From: Crenobacter oryzisoli
Lineage (GTDB): Bacteria > Pseudomonadota > Gammaproteobacteria > Burkholderiales > Chromobacteriaceae
Length of the DNA stretch: 52,284 nucleotides
Direction: 5' to 3'
Assembly: GCF_030385785.1 (NCBI RefSeq)
Contig: NZ_JAUEDK010000032.1
Span: 1-52,284, forward strand
Positions 19,142 through 27,575 of this stretch are shown here, piece by piece. A program made the translations under genes and the position numbers. Positions within the stretch are counted from its first letter, which is position 1. The number at the start of each line of letters is the position of its first letter. A model generated the notes under the pieces. That model was not told the DNA's origin. It made no database searches and worked only from the letters and a program-made list of their open reading frames with translations.

Positions 19142-19490
19142 ATGAATAGGATGGAAACACGCTTTTTGGCGCTGTGATCACGCTGCGGCGGCGTCCAGGG
19201 CGAAGCGGTCTACGCCGAGCTGGTGCGATATTACGCCGAGCCAACGCGTCGCTATCACAACCTGGACCACATCCACCGCTGCATGCACGATCTGGATATC
19301 GCGCGTGCGGTGATCCACGATCCTGATGCAGTGGAACTTGCATTGTGGTGTCATGATGTGATCTACATTCCCGGCGCGCAAGACAATGAACGGCGCAGTT
19401 GCGCGCATCGCTGGAATGATCTTGGCGACGACACATGACGTTGTACCGGTCGATGTCGACGGCCGCTTTACCGTCGACATTGATCTGGCG
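19142..19490 (+). pseudogene. HD-superfamily metal-dependent phosphohydrolase pseudogene
   Basis: The forward strand encodes YAELVRYYAEPTRRYHNLDHI, AVELALWCHDVIYIP and QDNERRS, the pattern of predicted HD-superfamily phosphohydrolases (the HD pair is in CHDVIY). It is broken in three ways: an in-frame TGA at 19175, a frameshift near 19400 after which ILATTHD continues in another frame, and truncation at DGRFTVDIDLA where the IS6-family remnant begins. It is certainly not functional. Confidence 0.7.
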
Positions 19491-19774
19491 AGTCGATGCG
19501 CCGGGCGATACCCAGTCCGAACGTTATTGACCAGCGCCGTATCGTCTCGTCGCTCAGATCGATGGAGCGTGCAGTCATCCCCTCCTCGACCATGCGCAGG
19601 CTCAACGGAAAACGGTAGTACCGCTACACCGCCTAGCTGATCACCGCCAGCGGGAATCGGTAACCGGCATACGAGAAGGCGTTGGTGGCGGATGCGTTGT
19701 GAGGCAACGTGGCTCGTTTCATGCCCGAGAAGGTCCCCTTGTTTCCGACAACCGGCCAACAACGTGACAGTACC
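19491..19774 (-). mobile_element. IS6-family element remnant, left copy
   Basis: Reverse strand. A terminal sequence beginning GGTACTGTCACGTTG at 19774 leads into an IS6-type transposase N-terminus (MKRATLPHNAS, YAGYRF, VIS, then YYRFPLSLRMVEE and LGIARRID). Two stop codons interrupt it, the first a TAG at 19633-19635. Only about 90 codons remain. The terminal end faces the chemoreceptor gene 47 bases away. It forms an inverted pair with the remnant at 39909-40080. Confidence 0.72.
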
Positions 19775-19821
19775 GGCATCATCACTTGGCGGACTACCGG
19801 TCTATTGGGATAGGTTCTAAG

Positions 19822-21435
19822 TCACAACCGGTAATGATGAAGGGCCTCCATCTGCTGGCGTGCCAGCCCGTCCAGCAGCTTGGCATGGCTGGCGGTATGC
19901 TCCGCTGCTTGGCTGGCCTCTTCAGCCATCTGGGCAATCCGCTCGACCTGTCCCGCAATATGCTGGCTGGCACTGCCTTGTTCGGCGATTGAACCGGACA
20001 TCTCACGCACCATCGTCGCCGTGTCGTTGGCTGAGGTCCCGATCTGGCGAATCGCCTGACCCGCATCGTCAGCCTGCTGTTCGCCGTTGGCAACCAGCCG
20101 TTCGGCGGTTTGCATCGCCATGGTGGCTTGGGAGGCCTCCTGGTGCATGGTCGCAATGGTGGCGGCGATTTCCTGCGTGGAGACGCTGGTGCGTTCTGCC
20201 AGTTTGCGCACTTCGTCGGCCACGACGGCGAAGCCCCGGCCTTGCTCACCGGCCCGCGCCGCCTCGATGGAGGCATTCAACGCTAGCAGGTTGGTCTGCT
20301 CGGCCACCTCCTCGATCACCTGTACCACGTTACCGACCCGGGTGCTCTGCTGCTCCAGCAGGCGGATACGCTCGGCGGCGGCGCGCACCGCACCGGCAAT
20401 CTCGTGCATCGCTTCGATGGTCTGAACAATCGTGGTGGACCCCGACAAGGCAAGCCGCCCGGACTCATTGGCCAAGACATAGGCCTGCCCGCTCTGTTCG
20501 GCCACCTGGCCGACTCCGACTGTCATCTGTTCAATGGTGGCCGCCACGGTGGCCGAAGCCTGACTCTGCGTGGCCGCCGCAGTCGAGACATGGCGAGCCG
20601 TTTGCGTCATCTGCTCCGCCGCCCCTGCGACTTTCTGCGCACTGTGTGTCAACGCCTGAAGGTTACCCTGCAGGTGAGCAAGCAGGCCGTTGAAGGCGAT
20701 CGCCATATGGCCGATCTCGTCCATCCGGCGTACCGGCGCACGGAGGGTGAAGTCCAGTGATTGTTCTACGTGATGCAGCGTCCCACGTATCCCCGTGAGG
20801 CCATGGACGATCGCCCGGTACAAGTTCACCGCTAGCACGAGGCAGACGAGGACGGTCACCGCGGTGATCGCCACGAAGATCAAAATGGCCTGCTGGTGGG
20901 CCGCTTTATTGTTCCGACTGAACGCCTCGGCCAGCCGGTAGTTGTAGCTCAAATGGCTCTCAAGCGTGGTGAACAACTGGTTTGCCTTGCTTACCCCAAT
21001 GGGAACCAAGGCGCGCACGCCGTCGCTGTCGTTGGCACGCGATCGATCCAGCAGCCGAGTTCGGGCTTCTTGATAGTCGGCAACGGCGGCTTTGTCCGCT
21101 TCAAGCATGACCCGATCTGTCGCATTGATGGCGAACGCCTGCCGGTATTGATCGAGTGTGTTTCGTAGCTCGGCATCTTCGCTGGCGATCACGCGTTCGA
21201 TCTCGGCTTTCTTAGCCGGATCTGCCGCCAGCATGTGCTGATAGACCGAGGTTCTCATGAGCCAGAACAACTGCTTGGCCTGGTTCAGGCTCCGAATACT
21301 GGGCAGGATGTTGGTCTCCACTTGGTCAAAGCGTGTCTGAGACTGCGCCAGATACTGCAAGCCAACGGAACTGATCATGACCATCGCCAGCAGTGCTATC
21401 GCCAGCGTAAGAAGGAGGCGCTTGGTGATATTCAT
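19822..21435 (-). CDS. Methyl-accepting chemotaxis protein
   Basis: A 537-residue receptor. TM1 is at about residues 7-29, a periplasmic four-helix-bundle-like ligand domain runs to about 183, TM2 is at about 184-206, HAMP at about 205-258, then the cytoplasmic signalling domain. The conserved hairpin tip is [42 protein letters not shown], broken here only for reading. There is no C-terminal CheR-binding pentapeptide (it ends ALHHYRL). The periplasmic domain is too divergent to name a ligand. It sits beside the porin and the aromatic-acid transporter, so chemotaxis towards phenylpropanoids is a reasonable guess. Confidence 0.92.
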   Translation of the reverse strand: MNITKRLLLTLAIALLAMVMISSVGLQYLAQSQTRFDQVETNILPSIRSLNQAKQLFWLMRTSVYQHMLAADPAKKAEIERVIASEDAELRNTLDQYRQAFAINATDRVMLEADKAAVADYQEARTRLLDRSRANDSDGVRALVPIGVSKANQLFTTLESHLSYNYRLAEAFSRNNKAAHQQAILIFVAITAVTVLVCLVLAVNLYRAIVHGLTGIRGTLHHVEQSLDFTLRAPVRRMDEIGHMAIAFNGLLAHLQGNLQALTHSAQKVAGAAEQMTQTARHVSTAAATQSQASATVAATIEQMTVGVGQVAEQSGQAYVLANESGRLALSGSTTIVQTIEAMHEIAGAVRAAAERIRLLEQQSTRVGNVVQVIEEVAEQTNLLALNASIEAARAGEQGRGFAVVADEVRKLAERTSVSTQEIAATIATMHQEASQATMAMQTAERLVANGEQQADDAGQAIRQIGTSANDTATMVREMSGSIAEQGSASQHIAGQVERIAQMAEEASQAAEHTASHAKLLDGLARQQMEALHHYRL

Positions 21436-21540
21436 CGTCTTGGTAGGAATTCCCGAATACGGTTCTGGAGGGGGCGAAGGAAGGATGACGGCGAGTGGTG
21501 GGGCCAGCCGGCCAGCATACTGGCCAGCTTGTCCTGCCGA

Positions 21541-22722
21541 TCAGAGCGTGTGGCGCAACCCGAGGGCGATGCCGCGCGGCTTGGCACCATCGGCTACCCC
21601 GCCAATGCTGCCGATCCCGAAGTCATAGTTCGCCGAGGCGCCATTGCGCACCTCGACATAGATGGCCTTCAGAATGGTACGTTTGGACAAGGAATACTCG
21701 TAGCCGAGTTCGTAATACTGGGCATTGCCATGGCCAGCGGTCGCGGGCGATCCACCGGTGAGTTCGCCAGCGTGGGCATACTGGGCAATCAGCTTGCCGT
21801 TGGTGGTGATGCCGAGCGAACCGTTGGCCATCCACACATTCTGGCGAAGCGTCGAGCCGCCGAGGCTTGCCGCACCGGCCGTGGTCAATTGGCCCTCCAT
21901 ACGATCAAACAGCAAGCCCACCCGCGTCTGGGGCGTAAAGCGATAAAACGCCGCCGCCCGCGCGGTGCTCAACGAACGAAACGCGCTCTGGCTCAACGCC
22001 GCATTGTCATCCACCCCGGTGTCCAACCGACCATAGGCGGCTGAAGCATAGGTCGCACCATCATCGTATTTGATGCTGGCCTCGGCCTTGTACGCATGCG
22101 AGCTGGTACTCGTTTCCCCTGGGGCATACAACGCCGAAGCCGACGTGGAGTGCCAGGTCGGCGAGGTATACATCACCGCGTTGCGGGTACGGGTCTCAAA
22201 CGGACCCAGCTGCATCTGGGTATTACCCGTCCCATTGGCGGGCGCAAAGGTCGATTGGGCTCTGAGAGCTGGATCGACAAATACCAGGTTGCCCAGCTTG
22301 CCCGCGATGGCGCCCCCCATGCCGATCCCGGTGGTGCCCTGATTGAGATCCCAGAGAGCCGGAATCATCCGGGCAGGCCCCGTCAGCAGCCCCATCTGCA
22401 CGGTGCCGGCCGTCGCACTGGAGAGGCCAACGAACGTATCCCGTGTGGCGAAGTAACCTCCCCCCGTATCCATTGCGATGCCGCTTTCGACTTGCCAGAT
22501 CGTCTTCAATCCGTCGCCAAGATCCTCGTATCCCTTGAAGCCGATCAGCGAACTGTTGGAGTTCACCCGGCTCGTGCTGGCCACGTTTTTGCCGGGCGAA
22601 GTGGCGCCCTTGGCGCTGACGCTCTCCATGGTGGTGTCAAATACCCCGTAGATGGTCACGTCGGCGTGCGCCATCACCGACATGAGCGCAAGCGAAGGGG
22701 CCAGCATTATCGTTTTTTTCAT
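21541..22722 (-). CDS. Gram-negative general porin (Neisseria/Burkholderia type)
   Basis: A 393-residue precursor. The signal peptide probably ends after AHA (residue 20), and the mature chain begins DVTIYGVFD, typical of the betaproteobacterial trimeric 16-strand porin family. Further hallmarks are NSSLIGFKGYEDLGDGLKTIWQVE and the repeated amphipathic strands up to a C-terminal GLRHTL; the last residue is Leu rather than the usual Phe. A GAGGAG site precedes the ATG with nearly the same leader as the transporter upstream (AGAGGAGAAATA), suggesting a shared origin or control. It likely admits aromatic acids to the periplasm. Confidence 0.9.
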   Translation of the reverse strand: MKKTIMLAPSLALMSVMAHADVTIYGVFDTTMESVSAKGATSPGKNVASTSRVNSNSSLIGFKGYEDLGDGLKTIWQVESGIAMDTGGGYFATRDTFVGLSSATAGTVQMGLLTGPARMIPALWDLNQGTTGIGMGGAIAGKLGNLVFVDPALRAQSTFAPANGTGNTQMQLGPFETRTRNAVMYTSPTWHSTSASALYAPGETSTSSHAYKAEASIKYDDGATYASAAYGRLDTGVDDNAALSQSAFRSLSTARAAAFYRFTPQTRVGLLFDRMEGQLTTAGAASLGGSTLRQNVWMANGSLGITTNGKLIAQYAHAGELTGGSPATAGHGNAQYYELGYEYSLSKRTILKAIYVEVRNGASANYDFGIGSIGGVADGAKPRGIALGLRHTL

Positions 22723-22830
22723 GATATTTCTCCTCTAAATGGCTGTAGACGTGCCTGATGAAGCTATTTTTAGTTTTAAAAATTAAGTTGGTTTAATGGC
22801 TAACTTGGCCAAGCATTCATTTTTTCTCGC

Positions 22831-22866
22831 AAAAACTCCCTGGGTATGGCTGCAACAGCCATACCC
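22831..22866 (-). terminator. Intrinsic terminator after the HpaX-like transporter
   Basis: GGGTATGGCTG and CAGCCATACCC form a perfect 11-bp stem with a three-base loop. On the reverse strand the hairpin is followed by AGGGAG and then five T. It lies 30 bases past the transporter stop and separates it from the porin gene. Confidence 0.6.
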
Positions 22867-22895
22867 GTCTTTAAAACCACTAACAACGATTGAAC

Positions 22896-24266
22896 TTAAC
22901 TTGGCGAGGTAAGGGAGCGTGACTTGATCGGCAGAGAGTTCAAGATAACCACACCGACCAATAGAACAATGGCGGCAAATAACAACCCGGCCGAGAAGCT
23001 ATGGGTCAAGTCTTTCAAAACGCCGACCACCAGGGAATTGACCGCCGCACCAAAATTGCCGAACGCATTGATCGCGGCAAGGCCGACAGCCTTGGCTTTA
23101 TTGCTTAATACGCTATCGGGAGTGGTCCAGAAGATACTGGTTGCGGCAAAGGAACCGGTCGATGCCATGGCCAAGCCTAGCAGCCGAATCATGGAATCGC
23201 CCGCATACGCCGCGATGAGCCAGCCCGCAGCGGAAAACAGCATAGGCAGTATCATGTGCCACTTGCGTTCCTGCTTGCGATCGGAGCGGCGCCCCAACCA
23301 AATCATGCCGAGCACGGTGCACACCTGCGGAAACGCCGCCATCAGGCCGATGGCTACATTACTGCTGTCAGCATTGAAGCTCTTGACGACTTGTGGCACC
23401 CAAATGCCAACCATCACGTCCGCATTGACCAGGCAAAAGTAGCCTAGGGCGAACTTGATCACCGTCGGGCTAAAGATTTCATGCACAGTGCTGCGTTGCT
23501 GCTTTGGCGCCGCTTGCGGCTTGTGGAGCTCCGCCTCCAGCATTTCCTGCAGACAGGATTTTTCTTCCGCACTCAGCCACTTGGCCTTGGCCGGACCATC
23601 GTCCAGGTAAAACCACACCACAATACCGAGTAAGACGGCAGGCAGCCCCTCAAGGCAGAACAGCCATTGCCAGCCAGCGAGACCGAGCTTGCCGTCCATG
23701 CCTAACAGGTAGCCTGACACCACGGAGCCGAGGGCAGTGGTCACCGGCATAGCGATCATGAATAGCGCATTGGCACGGGCCCGGTACACACTAGGAAACC
23801 AATAGGTCAGATACAACAGCATGCCTGGCAAAAAACCGGCTTCGGTAATGCCAACAAGCGCGCGCAGGATATACAGGGTAGTTGCGTCGCGAGCGAACAT
23901 CGTGCAGGTGGAGGCGATGCCCCAGGCGACCATGATGGTGGCCATCCAGCGCCGGGCTCCGATGCGGCTGAAGATCAAGTTGCTTGGCACGCCGAAGATT
24001 ACGTAGACCACGTAGAAAATCGTAGTGGCGAGCCCGAACATGGTGGCAGTCAACCCCAGGCTCTTGGACATGGTCAGTCCGGCAAAGCCGATGTTGATGC
24101 GGTCGAGAAAGGAAAATACAAATAAGACGAACAAGAACCAGATCAACCGTCTGGCAATTTTTGAGATGACCTGCTGTTCGAACTGATTTGGTACAGCCGT
24201 ACGAATATAAATCGACGAAGCGTCACTTGCGGACACCACTACCGAGTCACTTTTCTCAATGCTCAT
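22896..24266 (-). CDS. MFS transporter, ACS family, HpaX-like aromatic acid permease
   Basis: A 456-residue, 12-helix permease that strongly resembles E. coli HpaX (4-hydroxyphenylacetate permease): FVFSFLDRINIGFAGLTM in helix 1, GLATTIFYVVYVIFGVPSN in helix 2, RALVGITEAGFLPGMLLYLTYWFP in the middle and ASTGSFAATSIFWTTPD late. The N-terminal 40 residues are cytoplasmic. GAGGAGAAATA precedes the ATG. An MhpR-operator-like palindrome lies about 240 bases upstream, so it is probably co-regulated with mhp genes and imports phenylpropionate or a hydroxylated form. E. coli uses a different MFS branch (MhpT) for this. Confidence 0.85.
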   Translation of the reverse strand: MSIEKSDSVVVSASDASSIYIRTAVPNQFEQQVISKIARRLIWFLFVLFVFSFLDRINIGFAGLTMSKSLGLTATMFGLATTIFYVVYVIFGVPSNLIFSRIGARRWMATIMVAWGIASTCTMFARDATTLYILRALVGITEAGFLPGMLLYLTYWFPSVYRARANALFMIAMPVTTALGSVVSGYLLGMDGKLGLAGWQWLFCLEGLPAVLLGIVVWFYLDDGPAKAKWLSAEEKSCLQEMLEAELHKPQAAPKQQRSTVHEIFSPTVIKFALGYFCLVNADVMVGIWVPQVVKSFNADSSNVAIGLMAAFPQVCTVLGMIWLGRRSDRKQERKWHMILPMLFSAAGWLIAAYAGDSMIRLLGLAMASTGSFAATSIFWTTPDSVLSNKAKAVGLAAINAFGNFGAAVNSLVVGVLKDLTHSFSAGLLFAAIVLLVGVVILNSLPIKSRSLTSPS

Positions 24267-24502
24267 TATTTCTCCTCTATGCAGAACGGCCTTCCCTTGT
24301 GGGATTATTTATTCTGTTCTTTATATGACGCGCTTGGACTGGTCTATTTTTAGTGCAGCTTGTATTTATGTGGCGGCGGCAGCAATCCTTTCTTTGAAAA
24401 CCATTCAAAATTTCAGACTTTTATTAAGAGCCAGCATTGTGCATTTACCTGAGTCGATAGAATTATCCAATGGCAGATAGGCAATCAAAATTTTTTGGGA
24501 TA

Positions 24503-24519
24503 TGTGCACTTGGTGCACA
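24503..24519. promoter_or_regulatory. MhpR-type operator upstream of the HpaX-like transporter
   Basis: TGTGCACTTGGTGCACA is a nearly perfect palindrome. It differs at two of 17 positions from the E. coli MhpR operator GGTGCACCTGGTGCACA as I remember it. It sits upstream of the transporter start, and related palindromes precede mhpB and mhpD. Confidence 0.65.
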
Positions 24520-24552
24520 AGAGGAATACTTCATACAGATAGCGCGCAAGCC

Positions 24553-24620
24553 GGCTCTGTTGAATGGCGCTGTCGAAGGGCTTCAATGAGGGACGACCTC
24601 CCCTCTTTCCTCAGAAGGAT
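24553..24620 (-). mobile_element. IS5-family (IS903-like) terminal fragment
   Basis: The stretch GGCGCTGTCGAAGGGCTTC at 24566 followed by AATGAGGGACGA parallels the right end of the IS5-family remnant near 45275-45306 (reverse complement GGCGCTGTTGCACAACTTC then AATGAGGGACGA). A second repeat-like GGCTCTGTTGAAT begins at 24553. Only about 60 bases of the element remain, with no coding part. Confidence 0.5.
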
Positions 24621-24622
24621 GT

Positions 24623-24737
24623 AGAGCCGCTAACAAAACCCAGCGAAGCTGGCCTTGGCTAGATATGCGGCCGCAGACAATACAAGTGGCCTGGGAAGGC
24701 CGCATAACAACGCCAAGGGGGTTTTATTAGCGGCTCT
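24623..24737. repeat. 115-bp fold-back (MITE-like) element with nested inverted repeats
   Basis: Outer arms AGAGCCGCTAACAAAACCC (24623-24641) and GGGTTTTATTAGCGGCTCT (24719-24737) are inverted repeats with one mismatch in 19. Inside them CCTTGGC pairs with GCCAAGG, and TATGCGGCC pairs with GGCCGCATA. The whole unit could fold into one long interrupted hairpin. It has no coding capacity. No convincing target duplication is visible. Confidence 0.6.
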
Positions 24738-24841
24738 TATTCAGGCCGCAAGCCTACTGGACTTCAACATCCAGCGACTGAGGGCGAAGTCCTCAACAAC
24801 GCCCTCATAAGCGGCCAAAATTTTAAGAACCCGAGGTTCAA

Positions 24842-25711
24842 TCAGTGGGTCAGGAAATCCAGCACCATCCGGTTGAACTTGTCGGCGTGCTCCCACTGCG
24901 CCCAGTGACCACAACGGTTGAACACATGCAGCTCGGCGTTGGGCAGACCGGCCAGCAGGCGCAGGCCGGTGTCCATCGGTACGAAACGGTCGTTGCTGCC
25001 CCAGATGATCAGGGTCTGTGCGGTAATCTCGCTCAGGCGCGGACTGAAATCGGGGAACTGCTTCGGATTGGCGGCCAAGCTCTTGACGAAGTTCTCCAGG
25101 TGGTCGCGCCGTGCCAACATGTTGTCGAGACGGGCCTGGAACAGCTCTTCGGTCAGGTCCTTGGTGTCATAGACGAAGACGTTCATCATCTTCTTCAGAT
25201 TTTCAATGGTCGGCTCGCGGTACAGTCCCTGAAGCAGCTTGATGCCTTCGGTCGGCATCGGCGCGAATGGGCTGGCACCGCCGGTGCCGCCTCCCATCAA
25301 TAACAGCTTGCCGACACGCGCCGGGTTGGTCAGGGCGAAGGCAACGGCGCTATGGCCACCCATCGAGTTGCCGATGAGGTGCGCGCGATCAATGCCGATA
25401 GCGTCGAGCAGGCCCTTAAGCGCACGGGCGTTCAGGTCGGAGCGCGAGCCGGTGCAGACGATCGGGTCGCTTTTGCTCCAGCCCGGGCAGTCCATCAGGA
25501 TCACGCGAAAACCGGCCGCCACCAACGGCTCGACGTTGCGGTTGAAGTTGGCCCAGCCACTGGCGCCGGGGCCGGAGCCATGCAGCATCACCACGGTTTC
25601 GGGGCCAGTACCGGCGTCGTTGTAATGCAATTGCAGGTCAAGGTCACCTTCCTGGATGCGCACGAAGCGGCTGGTGGCCTGTTCAGTCAAAAGCGAGGTG
25701 CTGGCTGTCAT
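24842..25711 (-). CDS. mhpC: 2-hydroxy-6-oxonona-2,4-dienedioate hydrolase
   Basis: A 289-residue alpha/beta-hydrolase, closely like E. coli MhpC, that cleaves the C-C bond of the meta-cleavage product (2-hydroxy-6-oxonona-2,4-diene-1,9-dioate to 2-hydroxypentadienoate plus succinate). The catalytic triad is visible: Ser116 in GNSMGG, Asp241 in GSNDRFVP and His269 in CGHWAQWEH; the oxyanion motif is [10 protein letters not shown] near 44. I chose the ATG at 25711 by homology and its AAGGAA site; the extra 46 codons upstream read as low-complexity sequence. It is the last gene of the mhpB-monooxygenase-reductase-mhpC operon. Confidence 0.95.
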   Translation of the reverse strand: MTASTSLLTEQATSRFVRIQEGDLDLQLHYNDAGTGPETVVMLHGSGPGASGWANFNRNVEPLVAAGFRVILMDCPGWSKSDPIVCTGSRSDLNARALKGLLDAIGIDRAHLIGNSMGGHSAVAFALTNPARVGKLLLMGGGTGGASPFAPMPTEGIKLLQGLYREPTIENLKKMMNVFVYDTKDLTEELFQARLDNMLARRDHLENFVKSLAANPKQFPDFSPRLSEITAQTLIIWGSNDRFVPMDTGLRLLAGLPNAELHVFNRCGHWAQWEHADKFNRMVLDFLTH

Positions 25712-25764
25712 ATTCGTATTCCTTATAGTGGACACGGGTGGCACGACAAGCCACCCGCGTCGGT

Positions 25765-26316
25765 TTACTGGGGAAGGCGGCGGAAGGCGCCGTTGAGATA
25801 GATGAGCGCCTCGCCGTCCTGGCGTTCGCGGGTGGCCAGCACCTCGCACAGGAAGGCGTGGTGGGTGCTTTCGTCGAAGACCTTAATTACGCGGCAGTCG
25901 AAGTTGGCCAGCGCGCCGGACAGAGTCGGGGCCCCCGTCAACAGTTCGCTCCATGCGCCGTGTCCGAAACGTGCCTCGCCGTGCACACCCTCGATCATGC
26001 CGGCGAAGGCCTTGGCGACGTCCTCCTGCTCGCCCTCGAGCACGTTGACGCAGATCGCGCCACTGTTGCGGATGATCTCGCTGGCGACCACGTTCTTATT
26101 GACGAACACCACCAGCCGCGGCGGGTCGGCAGTGACCGAACAGACGGCGGTGGCGGTCAGCCCGGCACGGGCCTCACCGTCGCGCGCAGTGATGATCGAC
26201 ACACCGATGGCGAAGTGGCGCATGCCGTAGCGGTGGGCGTCGGCGCTCACCGTCGGCAATTCGGCGAGGCGGGCGTTGGGCGTCCAGTCGAGCAACTGGT
26301 TAATTTGCTGGGTCAT
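25765..26316 (-). CDS. Flavin reductase component of a two-component monooxygenase (HpaC/HsaB-like)
   Basis: A 183-residue protein of the flavin-reductase domain family ([35 protein letters not shown], then [21 protein letters not shown]). Such proteins use NAD(P)H to reduce free FMN or FAD and pass it to a partner oxygenase. The partner is encoded directly upstream on the same strand (26329-27522, 12 bases away), an arrangement typical of HsaAB or HpaBC systems. Nicotinamide and flavin preference cannot be read from sequence. Confidence 0.88.
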   Translation of the reverse strand: MTQQINQLLDWTPNARLAELPTVSADAHRYGMRHFAIGVSIITARDGEARAGLTATAVCSVTADPPRLVVFVNKNVVASEIIRNSGAICVNVLEGEQEDVAKAFAGMIEGVHGEARFGHGAWSELLTGAPTLSGALANFDCRVIKVFDESTHHAFLCEVLATRERQDGEALIYLNGAFRRLPQ

Positions 26317-26328
26317 GACGATCGCTCC

Positions 26329-27522
26329 TTACACTTTGACGCCGAACGGGTTGCCCTTGGGCAATGGGTTGCCCAGCAGCTGGCCGCCCAACAGGTCGCC
26401 GATATTGTCCTGGTTCTGCGTGATGTGGTTGGAGGCCACCAGGATGTCGCGCAGTTGACGCTGCATCGGGTTGTTCAGCCACACCCCGCGGGTCGAGGTC
26501 TTTTTGAAAATCATGTGAGCCGCGTCGAAGCACTCGCCGCCGGTGAACTGGTTGGTAGCAAAGTGACGCACGCGGACATCCAGAGGAACCAGCTCGCCGC
26601 GCGAGACGTAGCTCCAAGCCTCGTCGGTGTTGTGCAGCACGCGTGCGGCAGCACCCAGGATCTTGGCAGTCGCTTCGCCGAGGCGGCCCTTGATGAACGG
26701 GTCATTGACGGCAGCACCGACCGCCTGGTTGAGGTTCTGGCGCGGCACCATGTGTTCGATGTACAGGTCGGCCATGCCGCGTGCCATGCCGATGATCACC
26801 GACGACACGGCAGCGTAGAACACATAGAAGAACGGCATCTTGTACAGGTTCTCGACGTGACTGTGCGACTCCTCACCGTAGGCGGCGATCACATGACTGC
26901 GGTAAGCCGGGACGAACACGTCCTTGACCATCAAGCTCTTGCTACCGGTGCCTGCGAGGCCCACCACGTACCAGTCGTCGACGATCTCCACGTCGCTGCG
27001 CTGTACCCAGAACGAGCGGAACACCATCTCGCCGTTTTCCTCGACGCGACCACCGAGGAAGGTACCGCCCTCGGCATGGTCGCAACCGCTCGAAGTTTTC
27101 CACTCGCCGTTGAGCACGTAGCCACCCTCGACGGCCTTAACAGTGCCGAACGGAGCATAGGAAGAGGACACTAGACGGGTATTGTCCTCGTTCCACAGCT
27201 CGTCTCCACAGCGCGAATCAAGCAGACCGACCTCGAACGGGTGTACACCCAGTACCATCACGTTCCAGGCGCTGGATGGACAGCCGCGTGCCAGCTCCAT
27301 CAGGACCTTGTTCAGCACGTTGGGGTTCATTTCATAGCCGCCCCAGCATTTCGGTTGCAGGATCTTGAAGAAGCCAGCGTCCTTGAAAGCTTGAATGGTG
27401 TCGTTCGGCACCGTGCGCGCCTTCTCCACCGCATCAGCTTTTTCCCGCAGCCACGGAATCATGGCTTGGGCGCGAGCGATCAGTTCGGACTCGGTCGGAA
27501 TCTGCATATCGTTCGGTTTCAT
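26329..27522 (-). CDS. Acyl-CoA-dehydrogenase-fold flavin monooxygenase (HsaA-like aromatic hydroxylase)
   Basis: A 397-residue group-D flavin-dependent monooxygenase. It shares with mycobacterial HsaA the motifs GFFKILQPKCWGGYE near residue 50, SSYAPFG, WKTSSGCDHA and the WYVVGLAGTGSKSLMVKDVFVP stretch near 195. Reduced flavin comes from the reductase gene just downstream. Lying between mhpB and mhpC, it occupies the place of mhpA, of which no homologue is present. I infer hydroxylation of 3-(3-hydroxyphenyl)propionate or the 2-hydroxy isomer to the 2,3-dihydroxy form. It is unlikely to be a true acyl-CoA dehydrogenase given the HsaA-type motifs. AAGGAG precedes the start. Confidence 0.82.
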   Translation of the reverse strand: MKPNDMQIPTESELIARAQAMIPWLREKADAVEKARTVPNDTIQAFKDAGFFKILQPKCWGGYEMNPNVLNKVLMELARGCPSSAWNVMVLGVHPFEVGLLDSRCGDELWNEDNTRLVSSSYAPFGTVKAVEGGYVLNGEWKTSSGCDHAEGGTFLGGRVEENGEMVFRSFWVQRSDVEIVDDWYVVGLAGTGSKSLMVKDVFVPAYRSHVIAAYGEESHSHVENLYKMPFFYVFYAAVSSVIIGMARGMADLYIEHMVPRQNLNQAVGAAVNDPFIKGRLGEATAKILGAAARVLHNTDEAWSYVSRGELVPLDVRVRHFATNQFTGGECFDAAHMIFKKTSTRGVWLNNPMQRQLRDILVASNHITQNQDNIGDLLGGQLLGNPLPKGNPFGVKV

Positions 27523-27575
27523 CCTGGTGTTCTCCTTGCGTATGTTGTGGTTATGTGTGTTACGGAAGCATCGGC

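Larger units (their letters stand above)
24267..24841. other. 575-bp region: transporter promoter, IS5-type end and fold-back element
   Basis: No protein gene. From right to left on the transporter strand it holds the fold-back element (24623-24737), an IS903-like terminal fragment (24553-24620), the MhpR-like palindrome (24503-24519) and an AT-rich promoter region. A second hairpin follows the fold-back element on the mhpC side (GAGGGCG near 24780 with CGCCCTC near 24801). Confidence 0.55.

Noticed and set aside
21505-21530. Small hairpin between the porin stop and the chemoreceptor start
   Set aside because: GGCCAG/CTGGCC stem of only six pairs with no T-tract; too weak to call a terminator.
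26329-27522. Annotation as acyl-CoA dehydrogenase
   Set aside because: The fold is shared, but the WGG, SSGCDHA-type and VGLAGTGS motifs and the adjoining flavin reductase point to an HsaA-like monooxygenase.
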